A DNA stretch of 48,900 nucleotides from an uncultured Desulfovibrio sp. (GCF_944324525.1 NZ_CALUWS010000021.1:1-48900), one strand, 5' to 3'. Shown: positions 38,901 to 48,299, counted from the stretch's first letter. Translations and numbers: made by a program. Notes: generated from the sequence alone by a model not told the origin.

Positions 38901-41660
38901 TCAGAAGAACTGGCCCATGCTGAACTCAAGCCGTCCGGGCTCGCGTTCATTATCGTAGTCCTTGCTGAGCGGGATGCCGTAAGCTATGCGCAGATCGCCC
39001 ATGGGCGAGCGCCAGCGCAGCTCCAGACCGGCGGAGTAGACGATCTTGTCGTAGAGCTCGTCAGACTGGGTCCTGGAGTCGATGTTGAAACCGGCATCCA
39101 GGAAGGGGACGAGAGCAAGGCCCATATCCTTCTGGAAGGTCCAGACATACTCAAGGTTGAGCACGCCCATGCGGTCGCCGCCGATCTGGTCGCCGCCGTA
39201 CTTGTAGTCGCGGGGCGAGAGGTCGGAGTAGGAATACCCGCGGATGGTTTCCATGCCGCCCACCCAGAAGCGTTCAAAGACCGGGACGCGCTTGTCCGTA
39301 TTCTGGAAGACGCCGCCCAGGCGGGCCCGGACATGGACGGTGTTCTCGGGATTGAACGACCAGAATCCCTGCCAGTCGGCCACAGCCTTGATGAAGTTGT
39401 CCGTACCGCCCAGACCGCCGCCGCCGTATTCGGCCCAGAGCCGGGCGATGGTCCCCTTGGTGGGTCTGTCGCGGGCGTCCGTGGTGTCGCGCAGGATGCG
39501 GGCGTTGATGGCGCTGGTCCAGTTGTAGCCCTTGTAATCGGTGATGTAGGGAGAAGCGTTATCCCCCACATCGGAGAGATAGTAGCGCTCCAGGCGGTAG
39601 CCTACGCCCACGGAGGTGTATTCGCCCAGCGGGTAGGAGAAGTTGATGGTGTCGCCCAGCGTTTCCTTGGTGAAGTCGTCCCAGTAGTCGCGGATATAGT
39701 ACAGATCGTTGCCGATGCTGAGATCCGTGTCGTACACACGGGGATTGGTGAAGGACAGGATGCCCGACGTGCGCCGCCAGGAGAAGAAGCCCTGCAGCTG
39801 CAGCCAGTAGCCGCGGCCGAAGAGGTTGCGCTCCATGATGGAGGCGGACACGCCCACGTCGTAATAGGTGGAGTAGCCGATACCGCCCATGAGCGCGCCG
39901 GTATTGGTCTCGTTGACCTTGACCTTGAGGTCCACCTCATCTTCCTTGCCGGTGGGCACGAGCTCCGTATCCACGGCGGAGAAGTAGCGCAGGCGGTTGA
40001 GGCGCTCGGTGGAGCGGCGCAGCTTGGCGCCGTCGTACATGTCGCCGTCGCCAAGGCGCATCTCGCGAAGAATGACGTTGTCGCGCGTCTTGACGTTGCC
40101 TTCGACGATAAGGCGGCGAATGAAGACCTTCTGCTTCTTGCTGATCTGGTAGCCCACGTCCACCAGGGGCTCTTCGCCCTCCACCTTGAGGATGCGGGTA
40201 TCCACTTCGGCAAAGGCATAGCCCTGGTCGGCGTAGTAGTTGGTCAGGCGTTTGGTGTCCTCCTGCATGACGGTAACGGAGAAGTAGTCGTTCTCGTCAC
40301 GCCAGTTGTCCATCTCCACCTGAGCGAGCATGGCCTGCTCGTCGTCGATGACGTCCCCGGCGAACTTGACGTCGCGCACCTTGTAGCGGGGGCCTTCGCT
40401 GACGAGGAAGGTGATGTAGATGCCGTCATCCTTGTACTGGATGTCGGGAGCGGAGACCTGGATGTCCACGAAGCCCTGGCTCAGGCCGTACGCGGCGATG
40501 GCGTTGGTGTCGCGCTCGATGTACTCGTCCTTGAGCACGCCGGTGCCGGTGAACCAGGAGAGGATGGTGCGCGGACGCAGGGCCAGATATTTGTCCAGAC
40601 CGTCGCGATCCAGGTCCTTGATGCCGTCGATCTTGACTTCCTTGATGTAAAGCTTGTTGCCTTCTTCCACGGAAATGATCAGGACGGCCCCCTTGCCGCC
40701 CTGCCGGGATTCCAGCCGGTAGGAAGCCTTGGCCAGATAGTAGCCCTCCTTGCGGTAGAGCTCGTTGATCTTCTGGAGGTCGTCTGAAATGAGCTGTTCG
40801 TTGAGCACGTTCCCGCTGCGCGTGCCCATGGCCGCCAGGACGTCGTCGGCGTCCACGGCGTCGGAGCCTTCGACGATGATGTTTTCGATGCGGGGCTTCT
40901 CGGTGACGGTAAAGACGAGCACATTGCCTTCCAGCGTGGCCTGCACGTCGTTGAAATAGCCCATCTCCCAGATGCGCTTGACTTCTTCGTTGATGGCGTC
41001 GGCATCCGGGCTGTCGCCACGGCGGATGGTCAGGCGGGTCAGCACCACATCAGGATCCATGACCTGCAGGCCGCGCACCTGCACATCGGCAAGCCCCTTG
41101 GCGGCTCCCTGCATGGGGACGAAGCTGGGCGCGCGGTCGGCAGCGGGAGCGGCAAGGGGCGCGGCGGCAGGCGTCGGGGCTCCCGCGCCCATGACGCTGG
41201 CGGCGCGTCCGGCCAGATCGCCGGCGCATTCGGACAGCGCAAGGAGCGAATCCCGCTCGAAGCGGGCGGGCACGGCCTGTCCTTCTTCCACAGGCACAAG
41301 GCGGGTATCCATGCTGAAGCCCGCCCCCACCTGACTGAAGCTGCCGTAGACGACCATATCAGCCCCGGCCATACGGCCAAGACGCCGGGCTTCGGCAAGG
41401 TCCACGCTGCCGTTGCCGCCACGGGCCAGCAGGCCGCGGGCCTTGTCCATGGGGATGGGGCTGAGTCCATTCTGCGCAAGCTGGTCACAGATAAGCTGGG
41501 GCACATCCTGCGAGGCATTGGGCATTTCCGCGCCGGCCGTGGCCTGGAAGGGCAGCACGAGCACCGTCCGCCCGGCCGCGTCCGCCACCGTGACGGCGCA
41601 CAACAGCAGCAGCGCCGGCAAAATGAAGAGGGAGGAGAGCCTACGCAAACACTTTTTCAT
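38901..41660 (-). CDS. bamA: Outer membrane assembly factor BamA with extra N-terminal domain (919 aa)
   Basis: The central Omp85 protein folding outer-membrane beta-barrels. A signal peptide ends near VTVADA (residue 28). POTRA repeats run from about 190 to 560 (for example RIENIIVEGSDAVDADDV, KEVKIDGIKDLDRDGL, RRLIVEGNVKTRDNVI). The barrel ends in the aromatic RLEFSMGQFF and contains the conserved VRARLGG, WVGGMETIRGY and ELRWRSPMGDLRIAYG. Residues about 30-165 are an additional domain (RTVLVLPFQATAGAE, DMVVYGSFSQVGAGFSMDTRLV) resembling TolB-N/FlgO-type domains, which is why the protein exceeds E. coli BamA (810 aa). The start at 41660 gives the signal peptide and overlaps the lolD end by 20 nt. 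Confidence 0.95.
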   Translation of the reverse strand: MKKCLRRLSSLFILPALLLLCAVTVADAAGRTVLVLPFQATAGAEMPNASQDVPQLICDQLAQNGLSPIPMDKARGLLARGGNGSVDLAEARRLGRMAGADMVVYGSFSQVGAGFSMDTRLVPVEEGQAVPARFERDSLLALSECAGDLAGRAASVMGAGAPTPAAAPLAAPAADRAPSFVPMQGAAKGLADVQVRGLQVMDPDVVLTRLTIRRGDSPDADAINEEVKRIWEMGYFNDVQATLEGNVLVFTVTEKPRIENIIVEGSDAVDADDVLAAMGTRSGNVLNEQLISDDLQKINELYRKEGYYLAKASYRLESRQGGKGAVLIISVEEGNKLYIKEVKIDGIKDLDRDGLDKYLALRPRTILSWFTGTGVLKDEYIERDTNAIAAYGLSQGFVDIQVSAPDIQYKDDGIYITFLVSEGPRYKVRDVKFAGDVIDDEQAMLAQVEMDNWRDENDYFSVTVMQEDTKRLTNYYADQGYAFAEVDTRILKVEGEEPLVDVGYQISKKQKVFIRRLIVEGNVKTRDNVILREMRLGDGDMYDGAKLRRSTERLNRLRYFSAVDTELVPTGKEDEVDLKVKVNETNTGALMGGIGYSTYYDVGVSASIMERNLFGRGYWLQLQGFFSWRRTSGILSFTNPRVYDTDLSIGNDLYYIRDYWDDFTKETLGDTINFSYPLGEYTSVGVGYRLERYYLSDVGDNASPYITDYKGYNWTSAINARILRDTTDARDRPTKGTIARLWAEYGGGGLGGTDNFIKAVADWQGFWSFNPENTVHVRARLGGVFQNTDKRVPVFERFWVGGMETIRGYSYSDLSPRDYKYGGDQIGGDRMGVLNLEYVWTFQKDMGLALVPFLDAGFNIDSRTQSDELYDKIVYSAGLELRWRSPMGDLRIAYGIPLSKDYDNEREPGRLEFSMGQFF

Positions 41661-42324
41661 ACAATATCCCCGCTCTGAGTTCCAAACTGCGATGCATGAT
41701 GGCGGCCAGTTCCCTGTTGTGGGTGACGACCACAAGCGTCATGCCCAGTTCCTTGTTCAGCTCCGTCAGCAGTTCGCCCACCTGCGCCCCGGTATGCTCG
41801 TCGAGGTTGCCTGTGGGCTCGTCGGCCAGCAGGACCCGCGGGCGCATGAGGATGGCGCGCGCTATGGCCACGCGTTGCCGCTCGCCGCCGGACATGGTGG
41901 CTACCGAGCTCTCGATGCGATGCGAAAGCCCGACCCTGTCCAGCATCTCACGCGCAAGGGGCAGGACGTCGGCAGGGCGACGCCCTGCCACGAAGGCGGG
42001 CATCGCCACATTTTCCACCGCCGTGAATTCCGGCAGCAGATGATGGAATTGAAAGACGAAGCCCAGCGACACATTGCGGAAATGCGCTTTTTCATCCGCG
42101 TTCATGCTGGCCAGGTCTTTACCGTCGAACAGGATACGTCCTGATGAGGGAGTATCAAGAGCTCCCATAAGATGCAAGAGGGTCGACTTGCCCGAACCGG
42201 AGGCCCCTACAATGGCCAGGGACTCTCCTTCATCAATTACCATATTGATATTCTTGAAAATCTCTAGATTTTCAGGGCCGTCGAAATGTTTGCTCACATC
42301 GAGAAATCGGTACAGTTCGGACAT
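41641..42324 (-). CDS. lolD: Lipoprotein-releasing ABC transporter ATPase LolD (227 aa)
   Basis: The ATPase that drives release of lipoproteins from the inner membrane. Walker A is GASGSGKST (about 41-49), with LGFVFQFHHLLPEFTAVENV (Q-loop, LolD-type), signature MSGGERQRVAIARA, Walker B VLLADEPTGNLDE and H-loop THNRELA. The gene lies 5 bp after lolC. Its last 20 nt overlap the start of bamA in another frame, indicating coupled translation of the Lol and Bam genes. Confidence 0.95.
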   Translation of the reverse strand: MSELYRFLDVSKHFDGPENLEIFKNINMVIDEGESLAIVGASGSGKSTLLHLMGALDTPSSGRILFDGKDLASMNADEKAHFRNVSLGFVFQFHHLLPEFTAVENVAMPAFVAGRRPADVLPLAREMLDRVGLSHRIESSVATMSGGERQRVAIARAILMRPRVLLADEPTGNLDEHTGAQVGELLTELNKELGMTLVVVTHNRELAAIMHRSLELRAGILYEKVFA

Positions 42325-42329
42325 GGCGT

Positions 42330-43565
42330 TTATTCGTAGCGCAGAGCTTCGGCCGGAACGAGCCGGGCGGCCTGCCGTGCCGGGTAGAGAGTGGCCAGAA
42401 AGCAGAGCAGCATGGCGCTGGCGCCCACGATGACCACATCCTGGACAGTGATGATGATGGGGAGATGATCGAGGGTATAGACGTTTTCCGGCAGCTTGAT
42501 GAAGCGGTACTTGCGCAGGGCCCAGCCCAGGGTGAGCCCCATGCCGTAGCCCAGCAGCGTGCCGACAAGGCCGATGATGGTGCCCTGGAGCATGAAGATG
42601 TTGCGGATCATGCGGCTGGTGGCCCCCATGGACATCATGATGGCGATATCGCGCGTCTTCTCCATGACCAGCATGACCAGGGAGGTCACGATGGAAAAGG
42701 AGCCGATGAGCACCACCATGGCCAGCAGGATGAACATGCCGACCTTTTCCAGCTTGAGCGCCGCAAAGAGGTTGGCGTTCATCTCCATCCAGTGCCGGAC
42801 GTAGAAGGGACTGCCCAGCTCCCCGGCCAGCTCGTTGGCGATGACGTCGGCCCGGAAGAGGTCGTCCACGGTGATCTCGATGCCGGTCAGGTAGCCGTCC
42901 GGCAGGCCCAGCACGTTGCGGGCCACGTCCAGCGCCACGAAGGCCAGCGAGGAATCGTATTCGAACATGCCGGTCTTGAAGGTGCCCACCACCACGAAGG
43001 GCCGGACGTCGGGCTGGTAGCCGGCCGCGCCCTTTTTGCCCGACGGGGTGAGCAGGTTCACCCGGCTGCCGAGCACCACGCCGAGGCGGCGGGCCAGTTC
43101 ATCGCCGATGATGATGCCCGGCAGGCCTTCGCGCACCAGATCGCCCACCGCGCCCTGGCGCAGCCTGGCCAGCATGGTGACCACCTCCGGCGCCGTGGCC
43201 GGATCCACGCCGCGCAGCACGATGCCCTTGACGCTGCCGTTGGCGGAGACCATGCATTCGGTATAGATGAAGGGCGTAGCCCCGGTGACGTGGGGGACCT
43301 TGAGCGTCCGCTCCCGCAAGTCGGGCATGCGCTGGAAGGCCGCCGGCTGATAGGACATGACGATGCCGTGCGCGTTGGCGCCCAGGATCTTGTCCCGCAT
43401 GTCGGTGGTCAGACCGTTGTAGACCCCCAGCACGACCACCAGCGCGCCGACCCCCAGAGCCACGCCCAGGATGGACATGAGCGAGATGACCGAGATGAAG
43501 GTCTGCTTGCGGCGCGAAAAGAGATAGCGCCGGGCCACGAAGAGGGCGAAGGAGGATCGGCCCAC
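42330..43565 (-). CDS. lolC: Lipoprotein-releasing ABC transporter permease LolC/LolE (411 aa)
   Basis: The inner-membrane part of the Lol export complex: an N-terminal FALFVARRYLFSRRKQTFISVISLMSI, a large periplasmic domain (about residues 50-260) and three C-terminal membrane helices (MFILLAMVVLIGSFSIV, IFMLQGTIIGLVGTLLGYG, VVIVGASAMLLCFLATLYP). It ends with PARQAARLVPAEALRYE, the MacB-FtsX type tail. Only one lolC/E gene is present, so the complex is probably a homodimer. The GTG start at 43565 directly follows the lysS stop codon with GGAG at good spacing. Confidence 0.94.
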   Translation of the reverse strand: MGRSSFALFVARRYLFSRRKQTFISVISLMSILGVALGVGALVVVLGVYNGLTTDMRDKILGANAHGIVMSYQPAAFQRMPDLRERTLKVPHVTGATPFIYTECMVSANGSVKGIVLRGVDPATAPEVVTMLARLRQGAVGDLVREGLPGIIIGDELARRLGVVLGSRVNLLTPSGKKGAAGYQPDVRPFVVVGTFKTGMFEYDSSLAFVALDVARNVLGLPDGYLTGIEITVDDLFRADVIANELAGELGSPFYVRHWMEMNANLFAALKLEKVGMFILLAMVVLIGSFSIVTSLVMLVMEKTRDIAIMMSMGATSRMIRNIFMLQGTIIGLVGTLLGYGMGLTLGWALRKYRFIKLPENVYTLDHLPIIITVQDVVIVGASAMLLCFLATLYPARQAARLVPAEALRYE

Positions 43566-45152
43566 CTAATACTCCGGCCGCAGCAGCGGGAAGAGGATGA
43601 CCTCACGGATGGAGGCCGAATCCGTCAACAGCATGACCAGACGGTCGATGCCGACGCCCTGTCCGGCGGCGGGAGGCATGCCGTATTCCAGCGCGCGGAG
43701 GTAGTCCTCGTCCATGCAATGGGCTTCGTCGTCCCCGGCTTCCTTTTCGCGCACCTGCGCCTCGAAGCGGTTGCGCTGATCCATGGGATCGTTGAGTTCC
43801 GAGAAGGCATTGGCCATTTCCCGTCCCGTCATGAAGAGCTCGAAACGGTCCGTGATGTCCGGGTTCGCGTCGTTGCGCCGGGAAAGCGGCGAGATGGCCG
43901 TGGGGTAGTGGTAGATGAAATGGGGCTGGATGAGCTTTTCTTCCACATCCAGATCAAAGAGCTTGGCCTGCATCTTGCCCAGCTCCTCGCCGTCCGCCAC
44001 CTTTTCTCCCCGTTCCTTGAGGTAGGCCTTGACCTTGTTGTAGTCGGTGTAGAACGACGGCGCGTGCCCGCCGACCTGCTCCAGCGACTCATGGAAGGTC
44101 ATCCGCTTCCAGTGGCCGGGCGTCAGGTCGATCTCCTGTCCCTGATAGGTGATGACGGTGCTCCCGCACACCTTCTGGGCCAGCCGGGCAAAGAGCTCTT
44201 CGGTCAGGTCCATGAGGTCGCGGAAAGTGGCGTAGGCCCAGTAGAATTCACACATGGTGAATTCGGGATTGTGGCGGGTGTCGATGCCTTCGTTACGGAA
44301 ATTGCGGTTGAGCTCGAAGACCTTTTCAAAGCCGCCCACCAGCAGGCGCTTGAGGTAGAGCTCCGGCGCGATGCGCATGTAGAGCTGCAGGTCGAGCGCA
44401 TTGTGATGCGTGATGAAGGGGCGGGCCGTGGCCCCGCCGGCAAGGGGCTGCATCATGGGGGTCTCCACCTCCATGAAGCCCTTTTCCTGCAGGAAGGAGC
44501 GGAACTCGCTCACGATGAGGCTGCGCTTGCGGAAGATGTCCCGCGCGCGCTCATTGACCGTCAGGTCGACATAACGCTGGCGGTAACGCGTCTCCATATC
44601 CTTCAGGCCATGATACTTTTCCGGCAGGGGACGCATGGAACGCGTGATGAGCTTGAGGCTGCGGCAGGCGATGGTCAGTTCATTGGTCTTGGTGCGGAAC
44701 AGATGCCCGGACACGCCGACGATATCCCCCACGTCCAGCTTCTTCACCACCGCAAAGACGTCTTCGGGCAGCTCGTCGCGACTGGCGTAGCACTGGATGC
44801 GGCCGCTCTGATCCATGAGGTGGAAGAACAGCACCTTGCCGAAACTGCGCAGCGACACGATGCGCCCGGCCAGGGCAAAGACATCCCCGGCCTGCTCCAG
44901 CGCCTCGCCTTCCAGTTCCCCGAACTGCTCGAGCACTTCGCCGATGGCATGCTCCTTGCGGAAGTCGTTGGGGAAGAGCGGCACGCCGGCGTCCAGCAGG
45001 TCACAGGCCTTGACCACGCGATTCTTGACCACCTCGTTGAGGTCGTCGCGTTTGGCAAGCCCTTCCAGCATGGGCATGAAGTAGGCGGCATGGGCGGACT
45101 TGGTGTTCAGTTTCACCCTGGGCTTCTGCGGACTCTTTTCCCGATCTTCCAC
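43566..45152 (-). CDS. lysS: Lysine--tRNA ligase, class II (528 aa)
   Basis: It charges tRNA-Lys. An OB-fold anticodon-binding domain (about 75-170, VFALAGRIVSLRSFGKVLFFHLMDQ) precedes the class II catalytic core: motif 1 FMEVETPMMQP, motif 2 FRNEGIDTRHNPEFTMCEFY and motif 3 GVGIDRLVMLL. The start is GTG (45152) with GAGGAG seven bases upstream. It heads the minus-strand run lysS-lolC-lolD-bamA, an order common in Desulfovibrio-type genomes, and has a good candidate promoter at 45195-45223. Confidence 0.96.
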   Translation of the reverse strand: MEDREKSPQKPRVKLNTKSAHAAYFMPMLEGLAKRDDLNEVVKNRVVKACDLLDAGVPLFPNDFRKEHAIGEVLEQFGELEGEALEQAGDVFALAGRIVSLRSFGKVLFFHLMDQSGRIQCYASRDELPEDVFAVVKKLDVGDIVGVSGHLFRTKTNELTIACRSLKLITRSMRPLPEKYHGLKDMETRYRQRYVDLTVNERARDIFRKRSLIVSEFRSFLQEKGFMEVETPMMQPLAGGATARPFITHHNALDLQLYMRIAPELYLKRLLVGGFEKVFELNRNFRNEGIDTRHNPEFTMCEFYWAYATFRDLMDLTEELFARLAQKVCGSTVITYQGQEIDLTPGHWKRMTFHESLEQVGGHAPSFYTDYNKVKAYLKERGEKVADGEELGKMQAKLFDLDVEEKLIQPHFIYHYPTAISPLSRRNDANPDITDRFELFMTGREMANAFSELNDPMDQRNRFEAQVREKEAGDDEAHCMDEDYLRALEYGMPPAAGQGVGIDRLVMLLTDSASIREVILFPLLRPEY

Positions 45153-45194
45153 AATACATCTCCTCGCGGCGTACGCGCCAATAATTGCTGGAGC

Positions 45195-45223
45195 AGCCTA
45201 GTCCAAGCCTCGGCGGCAGTCAA
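45195..45223 (-). promoter_or_regulatory. Candidate promoter of lysS-lolC-lolD-bamA
   Basis: Minus strand TTGACT (45223-45218), 17-bp spacer, TAGGCT (45200-45195), about 43 bp before the lysS start codon. The -35 matches five of six consensus positions. Confidence 0.55.
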
Positions 45224-45345
45224 GAACCCGGCCCGCGCGGGAGGGCGTTTCTTCCCCCGGTGTCTTCTCCCTGTGCGGGACGGCGAGCGATCGAGCGTGA
45301 TGTGCCTTCCTTCTGCTTTCTTCTCCCGGCACGAGGGACGGCGAC

Positions 45346-45374
45346 TTGTCTTTCTTGGCGCGATACGCCATAGT
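45346..45374 (+). promoter_or_regulatory. Candidate promoter of the ACT-domain gene
   Basis: TTGTCT (45346-45351), 17-bp spacer, CATAGT (45369-45374), 35 bp before the start codon. Divergent to the lysS promoter. Confidence 0.5.
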
Positions 45375-45409
45375 GCACCCCTTGGTGTCCTATTACAAAC
45401 GAGGCGCAG

Positions 45410-45973
45410 ATGAAAAAACTGAGTATTTCCTTTCTGGGGCGGGACTGCCCCGGAGCCGTGTCCACTGTGAGCCAGATCCTCGGCCAGAGCGGCTGCAACA
45501 TCGTGGAGGTGACGCAGACCATCCTGGCCGGCGAGTTTGCCGCCATTTTTATTGTGCAGGCCCCCGACTCGCTGGAGCAGGAAGAGTTGCGGCGGTTGCT
45601 GCTGACCGGGCTGGAGGCCGCAGGGCAGGATCTGTCCGTCCTGGTGCGCCCGGCCGTGGAAGGCCAGTGGGGCACGGGGCTCGTCTGCGAGCCCTTCGTG
45701 GTGACGGCCGACGGGCCGGACCATACCGGGCAGATCGCGGCCATGAGCCGCATATTCGCCCAGCACAGCATCAATATCGAAAGCCTCAAGGCCATCCTGG
45801 GCGAAGGCGGGCCCAACCATGCGCTCTTCGTGTTCGAAGTCATGGTGCCGGAGGATGTGGACCTCGGCCGCCTGCGCCGTGAACTCATGGTGGAAGGCAA
45901 GAAGCATGACCTGCGCGTGAGCGTGCAGCATCGAGACATTTTCGAGGCGGTGCACCGCGTGGCCTCGTTCTGA
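45410..45973 (+). CDS. Double ACT-domain protein, GcvR-like (187 aa)
   Basis: Two ACT domains are visible: KLSISFLGRDCPGAVSTVSQIL with GCNIVEVTQTILAGEFAAIF (residues about 3-80), and FVVTADGPDHTGQIAAMSRIF with SINIESLKAIL (about 95-175). The layout matches the glycine cleavage repressor GcvR and UPF0237-type amino-acid-sensing proteins; no DNA-binding domain is present. The family often pairs with PFL/UPF0210 genes, as here, but the job of that pair is not established. The start has GAGG upstream. Confidence 0.85.
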   Translation: MKKLSISFLGRDCPGAVSTVSQILGQSGCNIVEVTQTILAGEFAAIFIVQAPDSLEQEELRRLLLTGLEAAGQDLSVLVRPAVEGQWGTGLVCEPFVVTADGPDHTGQIAAMSRIFAQHSINIESLKAILGEGGPNHALFVFEVMVPEDVDLGRLRRELMVEGKKHDLRVSVQHRDIFEAVHRVASF

Positions 45974-45983
45974 GGGACCGGCC

Positions 45984-46814
45984 ATGCGAAGCGCCGCGCT
46001 GCTTTTGCTGGCTGTCTGGCTCGCCTGTCCCACGCTTGCGGCTGCCGCCGCGCCGGGCGAGACCGCGGAAGGAGGGCAGGCCGCCGCGCCGGCGGCCTCG
46101 CTGGAGGTCAGCCCTCCCGAGGGCTGGACGGCGTCAGGCGAAGCGCCCGAGGGCGTGTTCGCGGGCTGCCGGAGCTATTCGCGCACGGACCAACTGTTCG
46201 CCCTCATGGCCTGCGCCGAAGACATCGACCTGTCCACCAGCACGGAAGAAGGCTACCGCCGCCTGGGGGATGCCCTCGTCCGCAGCAGTGAGGAAGGGCT
46301 CCTCCTGCTTGCTCCCCGCAAGCAGGGAAAGGGGGCCGGGCTTTTCGTCCTGCTCGGACAGCCGGAATCCATCTGGCGGCGGCAGGAGGCCGCCCCCATG
46401 CTGGCCGCATTCGCGGGCGCCTATGCCGTGCCGGGAGAGTTGCTGGCCCCGCCCGCCGATCCGATCCGTTATCTGGGGACCTTTTCCCCCGAGGATCAGG
46501 GCCGGGAGGAGGAACTCGGCTGTACGGTCTATGTGCGCTCGCTGCCGGGCGCTGCCGAGGGCAAACTGCTGGCGGCCATCCTGCCCTATTCCGCCGCCTG
46601 GCTGGAAAAGCCGGAACTGCTGGCGGCCCTGGAAGCCTTCTGGGGAGAGCTTGCGCCGGAAGGCGCGCACTGGACGGCCGGGCCGAAACGCCATGCCGCC
46701 CTTTCCTCTGACGGGCGGGCGCTCTGTCTGCTCATGGCCGCCGCCGAGGAAACGACGGACACGACCGAGGCGATGCGGCAGGCCATGCGCGATCTCTCCG
46801 CTTTTGTCTGGTAG
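45984..46814 (+). CDS. Secreted protein of unknown function (276 aa)
   Basis: Not recognised. A signal peptide is clear (MRSAALLLLAVWLACPTLAAAAA), followed by a low-complexity Ala/Gly/Pro linker to about residue 40 and a mixed alpha/beta body. The body starts near LEVSPPEGWTASGEAPEGV, and GCRSYSRTDQLFALMACAEDIDL looks like the start of a compact fold. The protein is probably periplasmic. Two cysteines in the mature part (near 61 and 76) could form a disulfide. It lies 10 bp after the ACT gene and 74 bp before the PFL gene, all on the plus strand. Confidence 0.75.
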   Translation: MRSAALLLLAVWLACPTLAAAAAPGETAEGGQAAAPAASLEVSPPEGWTASGEAPEGVFAGCRSYSRTDQLFALMACAEDIDLSTSTEEGYRRLGDALVRSSEEGLLLLAPRKQGKGAGLFVLLGQPESIWRRQEAAPMLAAFAGAYAVPGELLAPPADPIRYLGTFSPEDQGREEELGCTVYVRSLPGAAEGKLLAAILPYSAAWLEKPELLAALEAFWGELAPEGAHWTAGPKRHAALSSDGRALCLLMAAAEETTDTTEAMRQAMRDLSAFVW

Positions 46815-46888
46815 CCGCCCCCGTACGCCGCTCCATAACGCAACAGCAATCAACGGCGTCCCTGTGGCGCTCTTTCTGGAGATACCCT

Positions 46889-48274
46889 ATGCTTTCCGAA
46901 CGCGAAGTCACCAGTACCCTGAACATGCTCCGCAACGAACACCTTGACGTGCGCACCGTCACGCTCGGCGTCAGCCTTTTCGATTGCGTGAGCCATGACC
47001 TGCAACTGTTCACCGACAACGTGCGGGCCAAGATCCGCCGTTATGCCTCGCAGCTCGTGAGCGTCTGCGATGAAGTGGGCGACAAGTACGGCATCCCCGT
47101 GGTCAACAAACGCATCAGCGTCAGCCCCATCGCCGTGGTGGGCGCTCCCTTCGGCCCGGACGGCATGGTGCGCGTCTGCCGTGCCCTGGACGAGGCCGCC
47201 AAGGAGGCGGGCGTGGACTTTCTGGGCGGTTTTTCCGCCCTCGTGGAAAAAGGCTTCGCCAAGGGTGACCGCGCACTCATCGAAGCCCTGCCCGAAGCGC
47301 TGGCCTCCACGGACCGCATCTGCTCCTCCATCAACGTGGCCTCCTCGCGCAGCGGCATCAATATGGACGCCGTGGCCCTCATGGGCCGCCAGATCCTCAA
47401 GGTGGCCGAAGCCACGCGCGACCGGGGCGGCCTCGGCTGCGCCAAGCTCGTGGTCTTTGCCAACATCCCGCAGGACGTGCCCTTCATGGCCGGGGCCTAC
47501 CTCGGCGTGGGCGAGCCGGACGTGGTCATCAACGTGGGCGTCTCCGGGCCCGGCGTGGTGAAAAAGGCCATCGACCGCGCCCTTGAGACCGGCCGCAACG
47601 ACCGCGGCCAGCCCATGACCCTGCTGGACGTTGCCGAAGTCATCAAGCGCACCGCCTACAAGGTCACCCGCGTGGGCGAGATGATCGGTACCGAGGTGGC
47701 CCACCGTCTCGGCCTGCCCTTCGGCGTGGCCGACCTCTCGCTGGCCCCCACCCCCGCCGTGGGCGACAGCGTGGGCGAGATCTTCCAGTCCGTGGGCCTG
47801 TCCAGCATCGGCGCGCCCGGCACCACCGCCGTGCTCGCCATGCTCAATGACGCCGTGAAAAAGGGCGGCGCGTTCGCCTCCTCTTCCGTGGGCGGGCTCT
47901 CCGGGGCCTTCATCCCCGTCTCCGAAGACTCCAGCATCGAGGCCGCCGCCACTTCCGGCATGCTCAGCCTCGAAAAGCTCGAAGCCATGACCAGCGTCTG
48001 TTCCGTGGGCCTCGACATGATCGCCATCCCCGGCGATACCCCCGCCAGCAGCATTTCCGGCATCATCGCCGATGAAATGGCCATCGGCATGATCAACCAC
48101 AAGACCACCGCCGTGCGCGTCATCCCCGTTCCCGGCAAGGGCGTGGGCGAGGAAGTCTCCTTCGGCGGCCTGCTCGGCAAGGCCGCCATCATCCCCGTCC
48201 CCCGCGGCGACGCCTCCGGCTTCATCAGCCTCGGCGGACGTATCCCCGCGCCTATCCATAGCCTGAAGAACTAG
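46889..48274 (+). CDS. PFL family protein, UPF0210/DUF711 (461 aa)
   Basis: A UPF0210 protein of the pyruvate formate-lyase-like superfamily fold. Characteristic phrases are LDVRTVTLGVSLFDCVS, VSPIAVVGAPFGPDGMV, ICSSINVASSRSGINMDAV, VINVGVSGPGVVKKAIDRAL, SLAPTPAVGDSVGEI, GLDMIAIPGDTPASSISGII and a closing GRIPAPIHSLKN. No glycyl radical motif is visible, so it is unlikely to be a radical enzyme. No reaction is established for the family; structures are known but function is not. The start has GGAG nine bases upstream. It is very GC-rich and highly conserved in style, ending a three-gene plus-strand run. Confidence 0.93.
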   Translation: MLSEREVTSTLNMLRNEHLDVRTVTLGVSLFDCVSHDLQLFTDNVRAKIRRYASQLVSVCDEVGDKYGIPVVNKRISVSPIAVVGAPFGPDGMVRVCRALDEAAKEAGVDFLGGFSALVEKGFAKGDRALIEALPEALASTDRICSSINVASSRSGINMDAVALMGRQILKVAEATRDRGGLGCAKLVVFANIPQDVPFMAGAYLGVGEPDVVINVGVSGPGVVKKAIDRALETGRNDRGQPMTLLDVAEVIKRTAYKVTRVGEMIGTEVAHRLGLPFGVADLSLAPTPAVGDSVGEIFQSVGLSSIGAPGTTAVLAMLNDAVKKGGAFASSSVGGLSGAFIPVSEDSSIEAAATSGMLSLEKLEAMTSVCSVGLDMIAIPGDTPASSISGIIADEMAIGMINHKTTAVRVIPVPGKGVGEEVSFGGLLGKAAIIPVPRGDASGFISLGGRIPAPIHSLKN

Positions 48275-48299
48275 TCTGCTTTCTTGCAGGGACTGCATT

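Noticed and set aside
42465-45413. A 982-codon open frame on the plus strand, antisense to lysS and lolC
   Set aside because: It has no ribosome site or recognisable domains and is the mirror of well-supported coding DNA; long antisense frames are expected in high-GC genes.
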